NCBI GenBank assembly: GCA_026713545.1
Contig: JAPOOG010000083.1
Span: forward strand, 102,840 to 166,839
Direction: 5' to 3'
Source: Bryobacterales bacterium
GTDB taxonomy: Bacteria; Acidobacteriota; Terriglobia; Bryobacterales; UBA6623
DNA: 64,000 bases
A program made the position numbers and the translations under genes. The notes beneath the pieces are model-generated. The model worked only from the letters and a program-made list of their open reading frames with translations, made no database searches and had not been told where the DNA came from. Shown in pieces: positions 42,306 to 51,371 of the stretch. Numbering within the stretch: the stretch's first letter is position 1; every line of letters starts with the position of its first letter.

Positions 42306-42392
42306 CGGTTCACCGGCCGTCAGACATTTCTTCCTGGAGCAAACCAAGCCCCCGCTAATGGTTTTCACGAAACACGAGACACGAAACACGGC
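42306..42392 (+). repeat. T-element internal fragment
   Basis: ggttcaccggccgtcagac, ggagcaaaccaagccccc, ggttttcacgaaacacg and a heptamer array, without either terminal repeat. The 42176-42490 gap holds nothing else recognised. Confidence 0.65.
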
Positions 42393-42490
42393 TTTGCGAC
42401 CTTTACATTCAGCCGCCGGTATCTCGATAATGTTGTCGCGTCGGACCGCGGCCAGACGGCCCCGTTCGACGTTGGGAGGGAGATCAACGC

Positions 42491-43501
42491 GTGAAGATCG
42501 GTATCGCCGGACTGGGTTTTATGGGGAGCACGCATCTGCAAGCCTACCAGAGCGTCCCCAACGCCGAGATCACGGCCGTGGCGAGCAGCGATGAAAAGAA
42601 GCGATCCGGAGATCTGAGCGCGATTCAGGGCAATCTCGACCGCCCCGGCGAAGCGATGGACTTCGGAGCGGCAGCACGCTACGCAACGGTCGAAGAGATG
42701 CTTGCCGACTCCAACGTCGAGGCCGTGGATCTCTGCGTCCCTTCCGATCTTCACGCGCCGCTCGCGCTCAAGGCGCTGCAGGCCGGCAAGCATGTCCTCG
42801 TCGAGAAACCCATGGCGCTCACCGCTGAGGAGTGCGACCGGATGGTCGAGGCAGCTCGCAGGCATGGCCGTGTCTTGATGGTGGCGCAGGTGTTGCGCTT
42901 TTGGCCGGATTACGCGCGGGCTCGCGAGATCATTGCTTCTGGCGGGATCGGACCTCTGAAGGCGGCTTTCTTTCGACGCAAGTGTGCCGCCCCGGGATGG
43001 GGCAAATGGATGCACGACCGGTCCCGCAGCGGCGGCGGCGTGTTCGACTTGCTGATTCACGACTTCGACTTCGCACTCCACCTGTTCGGCAAGCCTGCTT
43101 CCGTCAAGGCACGGGGAGTTGAGGAGATGGCCAGGGGGATCGACGTGGTAGAAGCCGAGTTGGAGTATGAGTCCCCTCAATCGGTCGTGATTTCCGGCGG
43201 CTGGCACCATCCGCAGAGCTACCCGTTCTCGATGGAGTTTTCGTTCGTTTGCGAGGGTGGTACGCTTGACTTCCACTCTGGATTGCGGCGGCTGACTCTC
43301 TACAAGGGCGACGGCTCTTCGGAAGAGCCGAAGCTCTCTGAACAGGACGGCTTCGTCGGACAGCTATGCGCCTTCGCGGATGCCTGCGAGGCGGGCTCGC
43401 CGCCGGAACGATGTCCGCCTGAGGAGTCGGCGTTGGCGACGCGTATGACTTTGGCGATGCGGACTTCGCGCGAGCGGGGCGGTGTGCCCATCACGGTTTG
43501 A
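42491..43501 (+). CDS. Gfo/Idh/MocA-family oxidoreductase
   Basis: 336 aa from a GTG at 42491 preceded by gggagggag. Rossmann motif IAGLGFMGSTHL, then the EKP motif in VLVEKPMALTAEE, and an active-site His in DLLIHDFDFALHLFG. NAD(P)-dependent oxidation or reduction of a sugar or cyclitol is expected. No signal peptide, so cytoplasmic. It lies 57 bp before a TIM-barrel isomerase gene, a common pairing in sugar or inositol catabolism. Confidence 0.88.
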   Translation: MKIGIAGLGFMGSTHLQAYQSVPNAEITAVASSDEKKRSGDLSAIQGNLDRPGEAMDFGAAARYATVEEMLADSNVEAVDLCVPSDLHAPLALKALQAGKHVLVEKPMALTAEECDRMVEAARRHGRVLMVAQVLRFWPDYARAREIIASGGIGPLKAAFFRRKCAAPGWGKWMHDRSRSGGGVFDLLIHDFDFALHLFGKPASVKARGVEEMARGIDVVEAELEYESPQSVVISGGWHHPQSYPFSMEFSFVCEGGTLDFHSGLRRLTLYKGDGSSEEPKLSEQDGFVGQLCAFADACEAGSPPERCPPEESALATRMTLAMRTSRERGGVPITV

Positions 43502-43558
43502 GCACGGCGGGCGCGGAGCCCCGCATCCAACGACTTTATTTACACGGGAGATACTTCA

Positions 43559-44413
43559 ATGGCGGAATGGGAACCTTTACAGGTCGGCGTCATGTTTTGG
43601 ACAGGCGGCGTTCTGGGAGTGGACGCCTCCCCGGCCGAGATCACGGCCATGGTCAAGAGCCTCGGCGTGAGTTGCGGCCAACTCGGCGTCCACGGACAGG
43701 CTGACATCGGTCATGACGGATCGGCCGCATGGAAGGCCGCTCTCGAGTCCTCCGGAATTACCCTGAACACGGTGTTTGCTTCATTCGACGGCGAGAGCTA
43801 CGCCGACATTCCGACGGTGGAGAAGACCGTCGGATACATCCCCGCAAGCACGCGCGAGGAACGCGAGCAGCGCACGCGCGAGATTAGCGACTTCGCCCAT
43901 TTCCTCGGCGTCCCCGGCATCGCCGCTCATATTGGCTTCGTACCGGAGGATCACGGCAACCCCGACTACGTTGCGGTTCGCGGCATGATGCGGAGGCTCT
44001 GCGACTACTGCTCAGTGAACGGACAGACGTTTGCACTCGAAACGGGCCAGGAGCCCGCGGTCGTGCTGCGCGAATTCATCAGTGATGTCGACCGCCCCAA
44101 TCTCAAGGTCAACTTCGATCCGGCGAACATGATTCTCTACGGCTCGGGCGAGCCGTTGGCCGCACTCGATGTCGTCCACCCCTGGCTCGTCTCGGTGCAC
44201 TGCAAGGACGGGACATGGCCAAAGGAAGAAGGAGTCTTCGGTGCAGAGACGCCTCTGGGCGAAGGCGACGTGGGGATGGCTGAATACGTGGCCAAGCTCA
44301 AGGCCGTGGGCTATACGGGTCCGCTGACGATTGAGCGTGAGATTACCGGCGAGGAGCAACGCGGCGATATCCTCAAGGCCATCGCTTTGCTGGAGCGGCT
44401 TCGAGCCGCGTAG
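43559..44413 (+). CDS. Sugar phosphate isomerase/epimerase-like TIM barrel
   Basis: 284 aa. Xylose-isomerase-like barrel with AAHIGFVPED, FALETGQEPAV, LKVNFDPANMILYG, LVSVHCKDG and LTIEREITGEEQ supplying Glu, Asp and His metal ligands. Probable partner of the upstream oxidoreductase in degradation of a sugar or polyol. Exact substrate unknown. Confidence 0.86.
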   Translation: MAEWEPLQVGVMFWTGGVLGVDASPAEITAMVKSLGVSCGQLGVHGQADIGHDGSAAWKAALESSGITLNTVFASFDGESYADIPTVEKTVGYIPASTREEREQRTREISDFAHFLGVPGIAAHIGFVPEDHGNPDYVAVRGMMRRLCDYCSVNGQTFALETGQEPAVVLREFISDVDRPNLKVNFDPANMILYGSGEPLAALDVVHPWLVSVHCKDGTWPKEEGVFGAETPLGEGDVGMAEYVAKLKAVGYTGPLTIEREITGEEQRGDILKAIALLERLRAA

Positions 44414-44485
44414 CTGCTTGGCGTCGCATCCTCACCGACGCTGTAACCAAGAAGTGGCAGCCCCGATCCAAATCAGCTCTGTTGA

Positions 44486-44605
44486 CCTGCGTTTCTCGCC
44501 GCGTGGCGGGACGAAGTGTGTGAGAGGGCCGTCAGGACGAAGTGCAAGCCCCTGGTGCCGGGAACACGGCCTTTAGGATTTTCACGAGACACGAGACACG
44601 GCTTT
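44486..44605 (+). repeat. MITE-like T element, left-end fragment
   Basis: CCTGCGTTTCTCGCCGC followed by the gtgtgagagggccgtcagg core and a heptamer array. No right end; it runs up to the M16 gene terminus. Confidence 0.6.
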
Positions 44606-44613
44606 TCCCGATC

Positions 44614-46113
44614 TCAGGTGTCCGGGTACTCCATCGTCAGTGGGTCCGGCAGCGGAATCCTCTGGATCTCGCTCCCCACGGCCAGCTTCGAGAACTGGTA
44701 GTCCGGATGGTCGGGGTTGCCCGCCAGCATCTCTTGAACGTTTCCCACGCCCAGAATCGCCAGCTTGTCCGGATGCAAGTGCTTTTGGGCCACGCGCAGC
44801 ACGTCATCCCGGGTCACGGCGGCGATGCGGTCACGATACTTGTCCCAGTATCCCTCTTCCCGGTCCGTGTACTCGTCCGACGCGAAGGTGCGCGCTACGG
44901 CACCCGCCGTTGCAAAGAAGCGCGGAAAGGTTTCGATCGAGGCGTTTTTGGCCGTCGCCAGCTCTTCCTCGGTCACTTTCTCTTCCCGAATACGTGCCAG
45001 CTCCTCCAGGACGATCGTCGCCGCCTGCGCGCAGCGCGCGTTCATCGATTGGAACCCGGCCCGAAACGTACCCGGATAGTAGATGCCGGGCCGGAAGCTG
45101 CTCCCTGCGCTGTAGGCCAATCCCTCATCCGAACGCACGCGCATCATGATCCGTGACGTAAAACCGCTGGAACCCAGAATATGGTCCATGATGCCGATTG
45201 CGATGCGGTCGGGGTCGTCCCGCCGGATGCCGAGGTGCCCCATCGCGACCCGTGACTGGTTCAACTCCGGTTTGTCGACCATGTATACGCCCGCCGAAGG
45301 CTCGTGTTTGGGTACCGGCACGGCAGCGACTTTCGGCTTCGACTGCGTGGGCCAGCCTTCCGTCAGCTCGCCGCCGAGTTGTTCCAGGATCTCTATTGTC
45401 TCAACGTCGCCTGCGACCGCGAAGATCATCGAACCTGGGTGGTAGTAGCTCGCGTGGAACTCCCGCATGGCATCGACGGTGACGCCTTCGACCGAGGCCT
45501 TGGTCGTCTGCCACGTCGAGTAGTGTTCGTCTCCCCGCATCAGGCGCGCGAACTCCCGCCGTTCGACACCCTGAGCGCGGTCGTTGCGGCGCTGCATCGC
45601 CTGCAGGCGGCGTGCGGCCTCGAGCCGGAACCGCTCCGGATCGAAACCAGGATTCTTGAGCATGTCGAAGAAGAGCTTCAGTGTCGGTTGCAGGTTTTGC
45701 GTGATGCAGTTCAATGCCGCCGTTGCCGAAGTGCCGCCGATATTGCTGCTGATTCTCGAAGCCAGGAACGCGGCCTGCTCATCGAACTCGTGTGCCGGGA
45801 TCGTCTTGGTTCCTCCTGCGCGTATCTGTGAGCCGGTGAAGGAGGCCAGCCCCGCTTTCTCCCGTGGGACCAGATAGCCGCCCGTCCGGATCGTCACCGA
45901 AATGTCGATCAGTGGAAGCTGGTGGTCCTCCACGACGTATGCGACCGTCCCCCCCGGCAATTCATGCCGGTAGTCGGTGGGCTTGGGCGGGTCGTAGCTG
46001 AGCTTGGGGAACTCCAGGTCGTTTGGGTGAGCCGGAATGCCTTCTTCCGCTGCCCAGGCGGCGGGCGCAAGCAATGTGCCGGCGACGGCCTTCATCCATT
46101 CGCGACGTCTCAT
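44614..46113 (-). CDS. M16-family peptidase, non-catalytic partner subunit, Tat-type signal
   Basis: 499 aa from the ATG at 46113, overlapping the upstream stop (ATGA). The N-terminus RRREWMKAVAGTLLAPAAWA is twin-arginine-like. The pitrilysin fold is evident (peptidase M16 and M16C blocks, e.g. MIFAVAGDVET, NARCAQAATIVLEELARI). At the place of HxxEH it has only KAGLASFTGSQIRAGG, so the zinc site is missing. In heterodimeric M16B enzymes this type supplies the second half of the chamber. It is presumably exported and works with the adjacent zinc subunit in degrading peptides. Confidence 0.86.
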   Translation of the reverse strand: MRRREWMKAVAGTLLAPAAWAAEEGIPAHPNDLEFPKLSYDPPKPTDYRHELPGGTVAYVVEDHQLPLIDISVTIRTGGYLVPREKAGLASFTGSQIRAGGTKTIPAHEFDEQAAFLASRISSNIGGTSATAALNCITQNLQPTLKLFFDMLKNPGFDPERFRLEAARRLQAMQRRNDRAQGVERREFARLMRGDEHYSTWQTTKASVEGVTVDAMREFHASYYHPGSMIFAVAGDVETIEILEQLGGELTEGWPTQSKPKVAAVPVPKHEPSAGVYMVDKPELNQSRVAMGHLGIRRDDPDRIAIGIMDHILGSSGFTSRIMMRVRSDEGLAYSAGSSFRPGIYYPGTFRAGFQSMNARCAQAATIVLEELARIREEKVTEEELATAKNASIETFPRFFATAGAVARTFASDEYTDREEGYWDKYRDRIAAVTRDDVLRVAQKHLHPDKLAILGVGNVQEMLAGNPDHPDYQFSKLAVGSEIQRIPLPDPLTMEYPDT

Positions 46114-47711
46114 GGTCCACCTCCTGCTCCGGGCCGTCCCCCGGGTCGCGGGCCGTCGCGGCCTCGCCGTCCCTTCGCACCTTCCTTGGTGTGGTAGATG
46201 CCGACATTGCGGTTTTCCGGTTTGAAATACTTTCTTGCGACGGCGCGGACATCCTCCGCCGTGACGGCTTGAATGCGATCGGAAAACTTGTTGATGTTCT
46301 CCCAATCTCCAAGAGCTTCGTAGATCAGAAGCTGAATCATCAGGTTCGTCTTCGACCGCAGTCGCCGGAAGTCGCTTGCGAGTTGCTGGTTCTTGACCTT
46401 CCGCAGCTCCCGGTCCCCGACGAGTTGCTCCTGGAGCACCTTCATCTCTTGATAGAGCGCCTGCTCGACATCTTCCGGAGTGTGGCCCTCCGCCGCGATG
46501 CCCGACAACTCGAAGTAGCCGTCATACTTCATGCCGTTCACAGCCGCGCCGGCGTTCGTGGCGACCTTTTGCTCGAGAACGAGTGACTTGTAAAGCCGTC
46601 CCGTCCGTCCGTTTAACAAGCTCGACAATACCAGCAGAGCCGGCTCTTCCCGATGGGCGTCTGCCACGGTGTGGAAGCGGACACGTACCGTGGGGCGGGT
46701 GTCTGCGTAGCCCGTCATTCGCGTTTCGGCCTGCTGCTCGATCTCCCAGGTGCGGACCGGCTCCGGCTCGCTCCCGCCCCGCTTCAGACGGCCGAAATAT
46801 TTCTCCGCCCATGACACCGCTTGCTCGGGGTCGAAATCCCCGACCAGCGCCACCGTGAGATTGTTCGGCGCGTAATAGGTGCTAAAGAACTCCAGCGCTT
46901 CGTCTCGGGTCAGGCCGTCCAGGTCGCTCTGCCAGCCGATCACCGGCCAGTGGTAGGGCGACGACTGCCAGAAGAGCGTCTCGAACTGCTCGTCGAGCTT
47001 GCCGGTCGGCCTCGATTCAACGCGCAGTCGGCGCTCTTCCTGAACGACGTCCCGCTCGCTGTAGAACTCTCGAAAGACCGGGTTCGAGAGTCGGTCGGAC
47101 TCCATCCAGAACCAGAGCTCCAGTTTGTTCGCCGGTACGTTGATCATGTAGAGCGTCAGGTCGTGCGACGTGAATGCGTTCAAGCCCGAAGCTCCTTGCA
47201 GTGTGTAGATCCGGTCGAATTGGTCTTTGATGATCAACTCGCGCTGTTCCGTGAGCAATCTGCCGAACTCGCCCAGAAGCCGGTTGTGTTCGTCCGACCG
47301 GCTTGCGGGGTCCTTGGGGTTGTCGATCAACCCCCGGCGATGCTGTTCGATCAACGTCTCTTCCTCGTCTCGGACCTGCGCTCTCAGCGCATCGAGCTGG
47401 CTGATGATTTCGAGGTCGCGGTCGATATCCTTCGTTCCGATCGTGTGCGTCCCTTTGAACATCATGTGCTCGAAGAGGTGTGCCACGCCCGTCAAGCCCG
47501 GACGCTCGTTCACCGACCCCACTTTGGCCACCCAGCCGGCCGAGACGTTCGGGTCGCCCTCACGCGGCAGAAGCAGAAACTTCATGCCGTTGTCGAGAAC
47601 GTGAACCTGCGCCTCGACTTTCTGAGCCTGGGCTCCGGGACCGCTCAAGGCGATCAGAGTCGCACACAAAATCCAAATCGATGTCAACAGCCGCCGGTGG
47701 AATAAGGGCAT
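46110..47711 (-). CDS. M16-family zinc peptidase, catalytic subunit
   Basis: 533 aa from the ATG at 47711, with a Sec signal peptide (SIWILCATLIALSGPGAQAQ). The inverted zinc motif HLFEH lies in GVAHLFEHMMFKGTHTIGT. Downstream YYAPNNLTVALVGDFDPEQ is the family block. An inserted charged helical region (about 95-160: LRAQVRDEEETLIEQHR) is longer than usual. The C-terminus is Gly/Arg/Pro rich. Periplasmic or outer-membrane peptide degradation is expected. Operon with the non-catalytic subunit. Confidence 0.9.
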   Translation of the reverse strand: MPLFHRRLLTSIWILCATLIALSGPGAQAQKVEAQVHVLDNGMKFLLLPREGDPNVSAGWVAKVGSVNERPGLTGVAHLFEHMMFKGTHTIGTKDIDRDLEIISQLDALRAQVRDEEETLIEQHRRGLIDNPKDPASRSDEHNRLLGEFGRLLTEQRELIIKDQFDRIYTLQGASGLNAFTSHDLTLYMINVPANKLELWFWMESDRLSNPVFREFYSERDVVQEERRLRVESRPTGKLDEQFETLFWQSSPYHWPVIGWQSDLDGLTRDEALEFFSTYYAPNNLTVALVGDFDPEQAVSWAEKYFGRLKRGGSEPEPVRTWEIEQQAETRMTGYADTRPTVRVRFHTVADAHREEPALLVLSSLLNGRTGRLYKSLVLEQKVATNAGAAVNGMKYDGYFELSGIAAEGHTPEDVEQALYQEMKVLQEQLVGDRELRKVKNQQLASDFRRLRSKTNLMIQLLIYEALGDWENINKFSDRIQAVTAEDVRAVARKYFKPENRNVGIYHTKEGAKGRRGRDGPRPGGRPGAGGGP

Positions 47712-47934
47712 GTCTTCTGATTATGACGAACCATTCGCTCCACAGGTCACGCTGACGTGAAAATGAATGCGATTGACACGATCATTCTGGAGTGAAAACT
47801 CTCTGCAAAGAGCGGATCACACTATTCTCAACCAGCCTGTCCGGTTTTCGTTTCTCGTGCGGTTTCGCTTATTTCGACGTACAAAACCCGGTCCAAAAAA
47901 AACACTCCAGCGAAAAAATCCCCTATGCCGGGAA

Positions 47935-48300
47935 CTCTGGAGGGCGGTGCGGGACGCGCTGTTCCCGGCGCGGCGGAAGCAGGGAGGGGTCCGGACGGCG
48001 GCGGCGCTGCGCAACCTGGGAGGGGAAGCGATGAAGCTGACGTGCCACTTGATGAGCGGAGGCGCGGTATTGGAGGAGACGACGATTTCTCTGGAGCCCA
48101 ACGGGCAGACGTCGTGGTTCCTCGAAAACGAGTTCCCCGAGACCGACACGACGGACTTCGTGGGAACGGTGCGCTGCACGGCGCCGGTGGAGGGCGCGGA
48201 GGAAAAAAGGTTCACGGGATTGGCGGTCGAGGTGGATGCCGCCAACCGCATCTTCACCACCCTGCCGGTCGTGCCTGTCGAAGAGAGGATGTCTCGGTAA
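47935..48300 (+). pseudogene. 3' fragment of an unidentified gene
   Basis: From about 47935 the frame becomes strongly coding-like: VRTAAALRNLGGEAMKLTCH, LEPNGQTSWFLENEF and ANRIFTTLPVVPVEE. The pattern (nG-x-a-L-R-N-L, p-NGQts-FL-e-F, fTTLPVVPV) recalls C-terminal beta-sandwich segments of large secreted proteins. The upstream 170 bases in the same frame lack similarity and no start with a ribosome site is clear, except ATG 48031. Probably a truncated gene left by rearrangement. Confidence 0.5.
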
Positions 48301-48437
48301 TAGGCGGCGTGCCGCTCCCACCGGAGGGGGACGATCGACACGGCGAGGTATCGATCACGACACGTTCCTTGTGCGCCCTGTCGATGTTCTCTTCCGGGGT
48401 CGCAGAGCAGTGGGAGATGTTCCCCTAGTGAACTGAC

Positions 48438-48675
48438 CTGCCCTTCTCACCAAGTGGCGAGGCGGAGTCCGTGTGGGTCACGAATCACGAGACATGAGAC
48501 ACGAAACACGGGGTTTTTGGTACTGAAGCCCTTCAGTCTTTTTTTGCTGCCCCGGCCTGTTTAGCATGAGGACTGTGAAGCAGAAATCCTGGCCTGCATT
48601 TCTCCCCACCTGGGGAAGCAAAGCGCCTGCCTGCTGCAGGCAGGCGAGCGGGTCATGAGACACGAATCACGGCCT
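48438..48675 (+). repeat. T fragments around C module copy 3
   Basis: A short T left end (CCTGCCCTTCTCACCAAG) with a heptamer array is followed by the hairpin ACTGAA-gccc-TTCAGT (48522-48537) with its T-tract. A second T left end comes next (48593, CCTGCATTTCTCCCCACC), which contains a small palindrome gcctgcctgctgcaggcaggc. No gene is seen in 48301-49162. Confidence 0.65.
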
Positions 48676-49035
48676 TTTATCGGTTTGCCATCAGTGCGCA
48701 AGAGTGGCGCCGCCAGAAACCATCGCCGGACCGACGCGCCCGCCGGCAAGTCACGGCTTCCCTGCCCACCATTTCCCGCTATTTCCCGCCATTACCCGGC
48801 AAAAAATAATGCCACTGGGCCAGGGTCAGCGCACCGTCAGCCGTTCTCGATGGGCCTCACGACGAGCGCCGCTAGCTGGCCAATCCCGTAAAAGTGTGCA
48901 GAATCCCGTTTGCCCAAGGAAAATGCGCGAAGCGCAGCGTTCGCCGCGGCTCCCGTCGCCCTCCGGGCCGCTTCCGCTCGGGCTGCCGCCAAATGAACCT
49001 CTGATGAGCAAGGGGAACGTCCTGGATTGCGTTGA
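48676..49035 (+). repeat. E module, copy 3
   Basis: Aligns with 759-1062 and 2884-3230. The 10-bp array at 48770-48799 reads catttcccgc / tatttcccgc / cattacccgg. An extra segment of about 65 bp (gtaaaagtgtgcagaatccc) interrupts it before the shared gttcgccgcggctccc tail. Confidence 0.65.
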
Positions 49036-49162
49036 TCATGATCTCTGCGGGGTCGCGGAAACCGTCCGGAACGGTAACGGGTATTGGCTCGCGGTGCGCT
49101 TCCGGACGAAGTTGCGAAGGCCTGTCCTGCCGAAGCCTGCTGCCTTTCTGGAGCCGGATCAA

Positions 49163-50320
49163 CTAATGAGGTCCGGCCTCCAGGTAGTCGCGGTTCAGGC
49201 GGGTGAAGGTGACGAACTGGTAGTTCTCGCTGACGCCGCGCTCCCAGATGACTCCAACGGTCTTGTCGTCAAGGATGGAGATGTCGGAGTATGCGGCGAG
49301 ACCGCCGTAGATGGTCTTTTCGTTGCGGAACGTCTGGGCTTCGTCGTAGCTGACGCGGATGACAAGGTGTTTGCGCCCGGGGCCTTTCGGGGCGGTCCAC
49401 AAGATACGGTCGCGGTCATCACCGGCGGATTTGCTCGTGAAGCGTTCGATCGAAGTGGCTACTGCGGTGACGGTTTGTCCGGGAGCCGGGTCGGTCCATG
49501 TCTCGCCGCCGTCCTTGCTCAACATGAGCCAGCGATGATCGCCTGCGCCCTGCCGGGCATCCATCATGATGACGCCGTCGGCGAGCTCGACGAATTGGTT
49601 CTCGTTCGTTTGGGCTTTGACCAGTTGTCCCCGCTGCCAGGTCGCCCCGTGATCGTCGCTGTAAAGGGCATAGGCTCGCATCAAGCTGGTTTCGCCCTCG
49701 AAGCCTCCGATGGAGATTGTGAGGTAGTAGTAGTCGGGTCGCCGTGCCGACGGTACGACCAAGCGGCCGTTCGCGGCCTGGATAGCTCCTCCGGGGCCGA
49801 TGAAGTTGGCGCCCCAGTTTTCGTAGTCCCGTGCGGTTCTCGTGAGGTCGATAGCGTCCGACCAAGTCTTGCCGTTGTCGGAGCTGTGCCGCACCCAGGT
49901 TTGATTGTGATCCGTGTCGGGAAGGGAATTACGAGTGCCTCGCGCGGGCTGCCAACGGTTGTAAATGAGCCAGGTCTTGCCGGTGTCTCGATCGGTGACA
50001 GGGGTTGGGTTCGATGCGCCCCAGCCTGTGCCGGGGTCGTCGAGAACGATTGCCTCCGACCAGGTACGGCCCCGGTCGGAGCTGCGTTTGTAGACGAGGT
50101 CGATATCGCCGCCGCCGGGGTCATGGCGGTTCTCTTTGCGGCCCTCGACGAAGGCAAGAAGCGTGCCGTCGGGAGCCGTGACGATGGTCGGAATGCGGAA
50201 GGTGTGATAGCCCTCGGTTCCGGCAGTGAATACATCGGTTTGCTCGAAAAGCGGAGCAGCGGCGAGGTGTGCGATCACGATGAGTGAGAAGGCGACAAGG
50301 CGGGCTGCGTGGGCGTTCAT
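49163..50320 (-). CDS. Exo-alpha-sialidase family protein, secreted
   Basis: 385 aa from the ATG at 50320 behind ggagagaaatc, with a signal peptide (ARLVAFSLIVIAHLAAA). Sialidase hallmarks: the arginine motif FRIP in YHTFRIPTIV and four Asp-boxes (SSDRGRTWSE, SSDNGKTWSD, SDDHGATWQR, SKDGGETWTD). It likely cleaves terminal sialic acid or a related sugar outside the cytoplasm. It follows the haloacid dehalogenase gene by 15 bp. Confidence 0.9.
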   Translation of the reverse strand: MNAHAARLVAFSLIVIAHLAAAPLFEQTDVFTAGTEGYHTFRIPTIVTAPDGTLLAFVEGRKENRHDPGGGDIDLVYKRSSDRGRTWSEAIVLDDPGTGWGASNPTPVTDRDTGKTWLIYNRWQPARGTRNSLPDTDHNQTWVRHSSDNGKTWSDAIDLTRTARDYENWGANFIGPGGAIQAANGRLVVPSARRPDYYYLTISIGGFEGETSLMRAYALYSDDHGATWQRGQLVKAQTNENQFVELADGVIMMDARQGAGDHRWLMLSKDGGETWTDPAPGQTVTAVATSIERFTSKSAGDDRDRILWTAPKGPGRKHLVIRVSYDEAQTFRNEKTIYGGLAAYSDISILDDKTVGVIWERGVSENYQFVTFTRLNRDYLEAGPH

Positions 50321-50335
50321 GATTTCTCTCCGCAC

Positions 50336-51049
50336 CTACTTTCGGATATCGGAGAGCTGTTCGGCAAGCTCGATGAAGTCGGATACGACGAGATCGGGCT
50401 GAAGTGTTGATGACTCGTAGGGGAGGTCGTAGCGATTGACGAAGGCGCCGCGATAGCCGCAGGCGCGTGCGCCGAGGATATCGAACGAGTGTGCTGCAAC
50501 CATCATGATCTGCGGCGGTTCGCAGCCAAGGTGTTGGGAGGCGTAACGGTAGACCGAGGGATGAGGCTTGAAGCGTCCGACCTGGTCGACCGAGATCACA
50601 CTGTCGAAGGCGGCTCTGATGTTGTTCTCGGCCAGGTGCTCCACAAGCCAGGTATTGCCGTTCGAGAGAGCGACGAGACGGTAGTGCTCGGCCAGGCGGT
50701 TCAGCCCCGTGACGGCGTCTTCGTAGGGACGCAATTCCTCGAATACGCGCATGAAGCGCTCGACTTCGTCCTGTCGGAAGCCGATGCCGTGCTTGCGAAG
50801 GCAGTAGGCCAGGGCTCGGCCCGCGGAATCGAGATAGCCCCGGTGGCCAAGCATGAGGATCGTGTCCTGGTGCTGCTCCAGTCGTTGGCGTAAGCGCCAT
50901 TCGGCCCAGAATCCGTCCCCCTTGACCGTAGCCCCAAGGTCGGTGAGGAAGGTGTCGAGCGGGGGGCGGATGCTGCCGGCGAGATCGAGAACGGTTCCGA
51001 AGATGTCGAAGGTGAGGGTGTGAACACGGGAGAGGTTGTTGTAGGGCAT
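50336..51049 (-). CDS. Haloacid dehalogenase type II (HAD superfamily)
   Basis: 237 aa. HAD motif I FDIFGTVLD (nucleophile Asp), motif II LSNGNTWL, motif III Lys in GRFKPHPSVYRYA, and motif IV in VAAHSFDILGARACGYRGAF. This matches L-2-haloacid dehalogenases (DhlB type), which hydrolyse 2-haloalkanoates. Phosphatase activity cannot be excluded. Cytoplasmic. Probably an operon with the sialidase gene. Confidence 0.88.
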   Translation of the reverse strand: MPYNNLSRVHTLTFDIFGTVLDLAGSIRPPLDTFLTDLGATVKGDGFWAEWRLRQRLEQHQDTILMLGHRGYLDSAGRALAYCLRKHGIGFRQDEVERFMRVFEELRPYEDAVTGLNRLAEHYRLVALSNGNTWLVEHLAENNIRAAFDSVISVDQVGRFKPHPSVYRYASQHLGCEPPQIMMVAAHSFDILGARACGYRGAFVNRYDLPYESSTLQPDLVVSDFIELAEQLSDIRK

Positions 51050-51319
51050 GAGTTTTCAAATCGCATTGACGGTCGTGACGGCTTATGAACTGTGATATTA
51101 CGTATAGCGGCAAGTTTGGCCTGAACACCGCACGCTACTGCTTCAGGCATCCGCCCGACGATCCTCAAGTGTCGCCGATACGGCCTGCCACCCGCATCCG
51201 GTCAACCACGATGGCGCAGTTCCCGATCATGACTTCGTGCTCGCGCGCCAGCAGAGTCCGACGTCACGGCGTGGTCTGTTCCGTAATTACTATTCCGGGT
51301 TGAAGACACTAGCCAAATC

Positions 51320-51358
51320 ATTAAGTTTGTGTTAAGATATCTTTAATATTGCGTTAAC
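51320..51358 (+). promoter_or_regulatory. Four TTAA half-sites phased at 11 bp (Pho-box-like array)
   Basis: TTAA occurs at 51321, 51332, 51343 and 51354, exactly 11 bp apart (attaag, gttaag, tttaat, gttaac), in an AT-rich stretch. PhoB/OmpR-type regulators bind direct repeats with 11-bp spacing. The array ends 14 bases before the start of the HExxH gene. The rest of 51050-51320 shows no gene. Confidence 0.55.
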
Positions 51359-51371
51359 AGGATGGGTGGGG

